Positions 7,864 through 7,891 of a stretch of 7,891 nt of DNA are shown here, piece by piece (position 1 is the stretch's first letter; the number at the start of each line of letters is the position of its first letter). A program made the translations under genes and the position numbers. Source of the DNA: Erythrobacter sp. UBA2510 (GTDB lineage Bacteria; Pseudomonadota; Alphaproteobacteria; Sphingomonadales; Sphingomonadaceae); the NCBI GenBank assembly GCA_002341345.1, contig DDNW01000159.1:1-7891 (forward strand), in the 5' to 3' direction. The notes under the pieces were generated by a model that did not search any database, was not told the origin of the DNA, and worked only from the letters and a program-made list of their open reading frames with translations.

Positions 7864-7891
7864 CTACTCCTAGGCCGTAGACTCATTAGCG

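Overview
The window is a chromosomal housekeeping region of an alphaproteobacterium, most likely a member of the Sphingomonadales (Erythrobacter/Sphingomonas type). This rests on the high GC content, the style of the MreB, PBP2 and RodA proteins, and a MutL of the endonuclease type found in bacteria that lack MutH. The taxonomic placement comes from recalled family resemblance, not from a search.

Layout. Positions 1-1840 on the minus strand hold mutL, a mismatch-repair gene. It is complete except that its stop codon probably straddles the left window edge. A 174-base divergent spacer (1841-2014) separates it from a plus-strand operon that runs without meaningful gaps from 2015 to 7683: mreB, mreC, mreD, mrdA (PBP2) and rodA. 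After a 104-base spacer comes a tRNA-Lys gene with anticodon CTT (7788-7863, CCA encoded). The last 28 bases hold nothing I can identify.

How the genes work together. The five plus-strand genes encode most of the elongasome (Rod complex). MreB forms membrane-attached actin-like filaments. MreC and MreD link these to the periplasmic and membrane enzymes. RodA polymerises glycan strands from lipid II, and PBP2 cross-links them. The genes are packed tightly: mreC/mreD overlap by 1 base, mreD/mrdA are 2 bases apart with a GTG start, and mrdA/rodA overlap by 4 bases. This indicates a single transcript with translational coupling. All key catalytic motifs are present and I see no frameshift, insertion or truncation.

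I found no sign of a previously undescribed system. The long ORFs opposite mutL, mreB, mreC and rodA are GC-rich shadow frames. The points most worth a second look are modest: a local cluster of GANTC sites around the tRNA gene, a Cys/His cluster and SxD motif in PBP2, the metal-site motifs of MutL, and predicted promoters that face each other in the divergent spacer.
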